Origin: Methanomicrobiales archaeon
GTDB lineage: Archaea > Halobacteriota > Methanomicrobia > Methanomicrobiales > JACTUA01
Direction: 5' to 3'
NCBI GenBank assembly: GCA_028678555.1
Contig: JAJRDF010000053.1
Location: 1-8,648 of the forward strand
Length of the DNA: 8,648 nucleotides
Shown: positions 6,050 through 8,648 of the stretch, in pieces
Layout: each line of letters begins with the position of its first letter
Position numbering within the stretch: the stretch's first letter is position 1
Program-made: the position numbers and the translations under genes
Notes under the pieces: generated by a model
Database searches by the model: none
What the model was told of the DNA's origin: nothing
What the model saw: the letters and a program-made list of their open reading frames with translations, nothing else

Positions 6050-6859
6050 ATGCGACTCTCGTATGGTGAATGGGTGGTCATCGGGCTCTCGGTGATCATG
6101 GCAGGGATCTCCGGCATGGTGGGGGGAGCCCTGAACCCTGCAGGGATCCTCATCAGCCTGGTGGCCTCCCTCCTGGTCTTCTATATCTCATTTTGGATCA
6201 TCCGGCGGTATTATCCCAAAAGCGGCAACTGGGGGCTGGTCCAGTGGACCATCACGATCTTTCTCCTGGGGGTCATCCTCTCGGTGATCGCGGCAATCAT
6301 CCTCGGTATCCTCATCGCCCTCCTCTTCGGGGGAATGATCATGTCCCTGGGGAACCTGCCGTTCCACGAGGGAAACGGCGCAGCACCGCCTGCCGTGCAG
6401 CCCACGGCTGTGTCCCAGCCCTCCTTTGCCAGGTATGGCATCACCTTCCAGTACCCCGAAGAGAGGGCCATCCAGGAACTGGGAGCCTCAGATACCTCCG
6501 GTCAGATCCTCATCGGGCCGCCGCAGGACCAGTTGTCTGTCACGTGGATCACAAGCAGCGGGGAGCCGCCCGACCTGGACACCACCATGCTCGCCTCGCT
6601 GGGGGAGAAGGCCACGCAGCCCGGCATCACGGAGTTCCAGCTGGGGGAAATGGAGACGGGGAGCCGTCTGGGCCACACCGCTAGCTATGTCCCGGTATCG
6701 TACACGAACTCAGGGACCCCCTACCATGGTGGCATGATCTGGTGGTACTGTCCCGAGAGCGACCGGGTCATCGCCATCGAGATTGATACGATCTTCAGCC
6801 AGGAGTATGCACAGTCAACCCTTCAGAACACGGTCCAGTCCTTCACCTGCCATACCTGA
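6050..6859 (+). CDS. membrane-anchored protein with PsbP/DcrB-like C-terminal domain, function unknown
   Basis: A 269-residue protein of unknown function. The N-terminal part has hydrophobic segments at about 8-27, 31-52 and a long one or a pair at 64-99. A Pro/Ala-rich linker follows at about 108-124. The C-terminal domain at 126-269 begins FARYGITFQYPEERAIQEL, the 'aromatic-xx-YP' opening typical of PsbP/DcrB-like small alpha/beta domains. Cys234 in WWYCPESD and Cys267 near the end could form a disulfide if the domain is outside the cell. I infer an extracytoplasmic domain tethered by a membrane bundle; the ligand or partner is not known. ATG 6050 is chosen because a TATA box at 6012-6019 places the transcript start just before it. 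The gene is convergent with the flavoprotein pair and is followed immediately by a tandem repeat. Confidence 0.72.
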   Translation: MRLSYGEWVVIGLSVIMAGISGMVGGALNPAGILISLVASLLVFYISFWIIRRYYPKSGNWGLVQWTITIFLLGVILSVIAAIILGILIALLFGGMIMSLGNLPFHEGNGAAPPAVQPTAVSQPSFARYGITFQYPEERAIQELGASDTSGQILIGPPQDQLSVTWITSSGEPPDLDTTMLASLGEKATQPGITEFQLGEMETGSRLGHTASYVPVSYTNSGTPYHGGMIWWYCPESDRVIAIEIDTIFSQEYAQSTLQNTVQSFTCHT

Positions 6860-6937
6860 CCGGGCCATCCCGGGCATGGGGGACCTGTGCCCCGGGCCAT
6901 CCCGGGCATGGGGGACCTGTGCCCCGGGCCATCCCGG
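6860..6937. repeat. 32-bp perfect tandem repeat, 2.4 copies
   Basis: Two identical 32-base units (6860-6891 and 6892-6923) are followed by a 14-base partial copy (6924-6937). The array starts the base after the TGA of the membrane-anchored protein gene and ends 11 bases before the stop of the convergent flavoprotein gene. Each unit carries CCCGGGCA, which can pair with the TGCCCCGGG at its end and the start of the next (one bulged base), so the RNA from either strand could fold into strong hairpins. A role in ending transcription between convergent genes is possible; poly-T tails are absent. Confidence 0.85.
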
Positions 6938-6948
6938 TGATCAGGAGA

Positions 6949-7572
6949 TCAGGCCCCTGAACCGGGATCCTCTCCCCTGGCCTTCCTGATCACCTGGACC
7001 ACCTTTCTGCCCTTCTCCCGGGCCTCGGCGAGGGCCGTGGGATGCCCCCGGATGGTCCCGTACCGGTCCATGTTGTTCGCTATCAGGTTGTCCCAGTACT
7101 CGAACCCGGTGATATCGAAGAACGCGGTGAGGATGGGGAAGGCCCCGTCAAAGACATGGTCCCAGGACTGGCCCGCGGTGGAGATGAAGACGCCCTTGTG
7201 CCGCCGCAGGTGGTCCCGGGAGTAGTACAGGGTCTTTGCGATATACTTCCGGGCCCAGAGGAACTGGCCCCTGTCGATGAGACCCTTCAGCTCGGCGGTG
7301 ATTCCCATCGTGTAGATGGGGGAGGCCAGGGCCAGGCAGTCGGCCTGTGCGATCCGGTCAAAGAGGGGGGTAAGCTCATCCTGCACGATGCATCCGTCCT
7401 TCCGGTGGCAGGCGTTGCACCCCTGGCAGGGGGTGAAGGAGAGGTCCTTGAGGACCACCTTCTCCACCACCGCCCCTTCCCCCTCCGCCCCTTCCAGGAA
7501 GGCGTCCAGGAGCGTCTCGGTGTTGCCGTGGCGGTGGGGACTTCCCGAGATGGCCAGGACCCGGATTGTCAC
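6949..7572 (-). CDS. iron-sulfur flavoprotein (NADPH-dependent FMN reductase-like fold), paralogue 1
   Basis: A 207-residue flavodoxin-fold protein. ISGSPHRHGNTETLLDAF near the N-terminus is the FMN-phosphate loop of the FMN-reductase superfamily. Cys49, Cys52, Cys55 and Cys61 form the compact CX2CX2CX5C motif that binds a 4Fe-4S cluster in methanogen iron-sulfur flavoprotein (Isf). ASPIYTMGITAELKGLIDR at 83-101 is the second flavin-contact loop. Isf proteins transfer electrons between ferredoxin and acceptors and have been tied to oxygen or peroxide reduction in Methanosarcina; the acceptor here is unknown. GTG 7572 is the start because the fold begins at once and GGAGG (complement of 7580-7584) lies 7 bases before it; the frame extends further but into tandem-repeat spacer. 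The gene is downstream of its paralogue and likely co-transcribed. Confidence 0.87.
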   Translation of the reverse strand: MTIRVLAISGSPHRHGNTETLLDAFLEGAEGEGAVVEKVVLKDLSFTPCQGCNACHRKDGCIVQDELTPLFDRIAQADCLALASPIYTMGITAELKGLIDRGQFLWARKYIAKTLYYSRDHLRRHKGVFISTAGQSWDHVFDGAFPILTAFFDITGFEYWDNLIANNMDRYGTIRGHPTALAEAREKGRKVVQVIRKARGEDPGSGA

Positions 7573-7649
7573 AGGGCCCCCTCCCCGTTTCCGCACCAAC
7601 GGACGGTCACAGGGCCCCTTCCCCCGTGTCCGCACCAACGGACGGTCAC
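7569..7649 (-). other. mini reading frame in spacer repeat, GTGA-linked on both sides (26 codons)
   Basis: GTG 7649-7647 overlaps the TGA of the mini frame before it. The frame runs through repeat copies B and C, giving MTVRWCGHGGRGP followed by VTVRWCGNGEGAL, and its TGA at 7571-7569 overlaps the GTG start of flavoprotein 1. Copy B is 39 bases, so the frame stays open into copy C. Whether it is translated is unknown; the arrangement would allow stepwise reinitiation. Confidence 0.2.
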
Positions 7650-7686
7650 AGGGCCCCCTCCCCGTGTCCGCACCAACGGACGGTCA
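7572..7686. repeat. triplicated 38-39 bp intergenic repeat between two flavoprotein genes
   Basis: Read on the minus strand, three tandem units (7686-7649, 7648-7610, 7609-7572; 38, 39 and 38 bases) each begin TGACCGTCCGTTGGTGCGG and end in a G-rich block and GGGCCCTG. Copies A and C differ at one base; copy B has one extra G and a G-to-A change. The unit equals the whole spacer: it starts at the TGA stop of flavoprotein 2 and ends at the G of the GTG start of flavoprotein 1. Each copy contains a hairpin (GTCCG-TTGGTG-CGGAC, shortened by one pair in copy C), and copies A and C a GGGGAGG ribosome-site-like run; in copy B the one-base insertion and change turn it into GGGGGAAGG. Confidence 0.92.
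7580..7584 (-). promoter_or_regulatory. ribosome binding site of flavoprotein 1
   Basis: GGAGG on the minus strand lies seven bases before GTG 7572 and decides that start over frame-compatible upstream codons. It belongs to repeat copy C. Copy A carries an identical GGAGG at the same distance from its own GTG; in copy B the run reads GGAAGG. Confidence 0.65.
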
Positions 7687-7687
7687 T
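7646..7687 (-). other. mini reading frame in spacer repeat, ATGA-linked to flavoprotein 2 stop (13 codons)
   Basis: ATG 7687-7685 overlaps the TGA stop of flavoprotein 2 (ATGA). The frame encodes MTVRWCGHGEGAL and stops at TGA 7648-7646, where a GTGA overlap opens the next mini frame. It may be only a by-product of the repeat boundaries. Confidence 0.2.
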
Positions 7688-8313
7688 CGCATTCCCGGCG
7701 TGGGGGCGAGCATCTCCCGGAGCCGGGCCACGGCCTCCTTCCCGGTGGCCCGGGCCTCGTCCCGGGCCGTGGGGTGCGTCTCCACCTCGCCCGCCGCATC
7801 CACGCCCCGCACCAGCAGGTACCGGATGTCCCGGTCCTTCATCTCGATCACGTGGAAGAAGCACTTCACCGACATGATGGCGCCGTCAAAGACGTAATCC
7901 ATCTTCTGGCCTGCGGCCGCGATGAAGATCCCCAGGCGCTTCCCCTTCCGTTCGGGGGGTACCACCGGGAGTTTCAGTACGTACTTCCGGGAACGGAAGA
8001 CCTGTGCCCGGTCCACGAGAGCCTTGCCCTGCGAGCAGATCCCCATGCAGTAGATGGGAGTGGCAAAGACGATGCAGTCCGCTCCGACGATCCTGTCGTG
8101 CAGCATGTCCATGTCGTCCCGCTGGACGCACCGGTTCAGGGTCTCGCAGGCGTTGCAGCCCCGGCAGGGGTTCACCTGGATCTCGGAGAGGGCAAACTTC
8201 TCGATCTCCACCCCCGGCTCCTCCCCCATGGAGGCCAGCACCCAGTCCAGGAGGGTCTCGGAGTTCCCGTGCCTCCGGGGGCCGGTGGCAAAGGCCAGGA
8301 CCTTGATCGGCAT
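7684..8313 (-). CDS. iron-sulfur flavoprotein (NADPH-dependent FMN reductase-like fold), paralogue 2
   Basis: A 209-residue paralogue of the downstream flavoprotein. The N-terminal strand and phosphate loop read VLAFATGPRRHGNSETLLDW, with TGP where the other copy has the common GSP. Cys50, Cys53, Cys56 and Cys62 form CX2CX2CX5C, the Isf-type 4Fe-4S motif. ATPIYCMGICSQGKALVDR at 84-102 is the second flavin loop, here with two extra cysteines (Cys89, Cys93). IFIAAAGQKMDYVFDG at 129-144 is shared with the paralogue's FISTAGQSWDHVFDG. The role is predicted to be electron transfer from reduced ferredoxin through the cluster and FMN to an unknown acceptor. ATG 8313 starts directly on the fold and lies about 26-30 bases from a TATA box, with no Shine-Dalgarno sequence, so the mRNA is probably leaderless. 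The gene is first in a two-gene unit with paralogue 1. Confidence 0.88.
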   Translation of the reverse strand: MPIKVLAFATGPRRHGNSETLLDWVLASMGEEPGVEIEKFALSEIQVNPCRGCNACETLNRCVQRDDMDMLHDRIVGADCIVFATPIYCMGICSQGKALVDRAQVFRSRKYVLKLPVVPPERKGKRLGIFIAAAGQKMDYVFDGAIMSVKCFFHVIEMKDRDIRYLLVRGVDAAGEVETHPTARDEARATGKEAVARLREMLAPTPGMR

Positions 8314-8337
8314 GGATCAGTGCTGGCCCCGCATGAT

Positions 8338-8346
8338 ACAATAAAG
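8338..8346 (-). promoter_or_regulatory. TATA box for the flavoprotein pair
   Basis: Read on the minus strand, CTTTATTGT lies in GC-rich surroundings. Its centre is about 28 bases before the ATG at 8313, so transcription should start at or within a few bases of the start codon. This matches the missing ribosome site and suggests a leaderless transcript covering both flavoproteins. Confidence 0.65.
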
Positions 8347-8358
8347 CTCCCGAACCGT

Positions 8359-8392
8359 TCTCCGGCCCGGGGGTGAGTTCTCCCGGCGGAGA
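8359..8392. repeat. inverted repeat upstream of the flavoprotein promoter
   Basis: TCTCCG (8359-8364) and CGGAGA (8387-8392) are perfectly complementary across a GC-rich 22-base spacer. The repeat sits just upstream of the TATA box at 8338-8346, where activators or repressors often bind. It might instead be a chance GC-rich pairing. Confidence 0.3.
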
Positions 8393-8421
8393 GGATCGGG
8401 CGTTCAGGAAATGAGAGAGAA

Positions 8422-8438
8422 GGGGATCCTGTCTCCCC
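8422..8438. repeat. hairpin GGGGA/TCCCC
   Basis: GGGGA (8422-8426) and TCCCC (8434-8438) pair around the loop TCCTGTC. It lies between the stop of the carboxymuconolactone decarboxylase-family gene and the flavoprotein promoter and could help end the former's transcript. Confidence 0.35.
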
Positions 8439-8445
8439 GCGGGAA

Positions 8446-8459
8446 AAGGACCGGTCCTT
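8446..8459. promoter_or_regulatory. perfect 14-bp palindrome, possible regulator site
   Basis: AAGGACCGGTCCTT is a perfect dyad with no spacer, 30 bases past the stop at 8489 and about 100 bases upstream of the flavoprotein TATA box. Dyads of this kind suit a homodimeric DNA-binding protein. As RNA it could form only a short stem. No second copy is visible in the window. Confidence 0.4.
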
Positions 8460-8488
8460 CAGCACTGCCCCGGAAAGAGGAAGAGGCC

Positions 8489-8648
8489 TCACTCCATGAT
8501 CTCTTCCATCGCGGCCTTGCCGTACACGTAGGCCGGCATGCCCGATAGAAGGAATGTGACCCGCAGGGCCTCCTCGATCTCGCCCTTGGAGACCCCGAGA
8601 TTCTTTGCCCCGGCGAGCTGCGCCCGCACCGCGTGCTGGTCCCGGAGG
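8489..8648 (-). CDS. carboxymuconolactone decarboxylase (CMD)-family protein, 3' end only (partial)
   Basis: Reading the minus strand from the window edge gives 52 C-terminal residues and a TGA at 8491-8489. They run LRDQHAVRAQLAGAKNLGVS, then KGEIEEALRVTFLLSGMPAY, then VYGKAAMEEIME. This matches the CMD/AhpD helix pair: the conserved His, an Ala-Gly turn, the EEI-x-EALRV helix, and the 'G-x-PA-x-xYG' turn before the last helix. Members include AhpD-type peroxidase partners and decarboxylases. Here the residue four before the His, where AhpD-type members have the second Cys of CXXC, appears to be Leu, which argues against an AhpD peroxidatic function. The N-terminal half lies beyond the window. 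It is on the same strand as the flavoproteins but separated from them by about 175 bases and a separate promoter. Confidence 0.75.
   Translation of the reverse strand, partial: LRDQHAVRAQLAGAKNLGVSKGEIEEALRVTFLLSGMPAYVYGKAAMEEIME

Noticed and set aside
7572..7686. CRISPR array
   Set aside because: The units are contiguous with no unique spacers, and they exactly fill the gap between two genes.
7042..8376. 444-codon plus-strand open frame opposite the two flavoprotein genes
   Set aside because: It is antisense to two clear flavoproteins, spans their spacer repeat, and its product is a low-complexity Pro/Gly/Val/His-rich sequence of the kind GC-rich codon bias creates on the opposite strand.
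1..8648. tRNA, rRNA, insertion sequence or attachment site
   Set aside because: No cloverleaf, rRNA signature, transposase or integrase motif, or flanking target duplication was seen on either strand.

Overview
The window looks like a chromosomal segment of a GC-rich methanogenic euryarchaeon, most likely of the order Methanomicrobiales (a Methanoregula/Methanolinea/Methanosphaerula-type organism). This is inferred from archaeal TATA boxes about 25-35 bases before starts with little or no leader, several GTG starts, a short stand-alone archaeal-type chorismate mutase, two iron-sulfur flavoproteins with the compact cysteine motif typical of methanogens, and DUF2207 membrane proteins. No rRNA, tRNA, IS element, integrase or CRISPR array is visible.

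Layout. Bases 1-140 hold the 3' end of a DUF1801-like gene. Bases 141-689 hold no intact gene: first a visibly AT-richer patch with a short orphan reading frame resembling the C-terminus of DUF4263/Shedu-type nucleases, then GC-rich palindromic sequence with strong hairpins. From 690 to 4871, four plus-strand genes follow each other: a PspC-domain membrane protein, a LemA-family protein, a full-length DUF2207 protein with a glycine-rich tail, and a shorter DUF2207 paralogue that has lost the extracytoplasmic domain. These form a plausible cell-envelope (membrane-stress) cluster. Chorismate mutase (minus) meets this cluster tail to tail and is divergent from a site-2-protease-like M50 membrane peptidase (plus). 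A plus-strand membrane-anchored protein of unknown function follows, with its own TATA box.

From 6949 to the end everything is on the minus strand: two tandem iron-sulfur flavoprotein paralogues, transcribed from a near-leaderless promoter at about 8340, and the 3' end of a carboxymuconolactone decarboxylase-family gene.

The most unusual non-coding structure is the spacer between the two flavoprotein genes. It is a triplicated 38-39 bp unit whose edges coincide with the stop codon of one gene and the start codon of the next, creating a chain of ATGA/GTGA-overlapped mini reading frames. A second, perfect 32-bp tandem duplication lies between the convergent genes at 6860-6937. The most interesting protein-level observation is the DUF2207 gene pair, in which the second gene keeps the signal anchor and cytoplasmic half but lacks the ectodomain.
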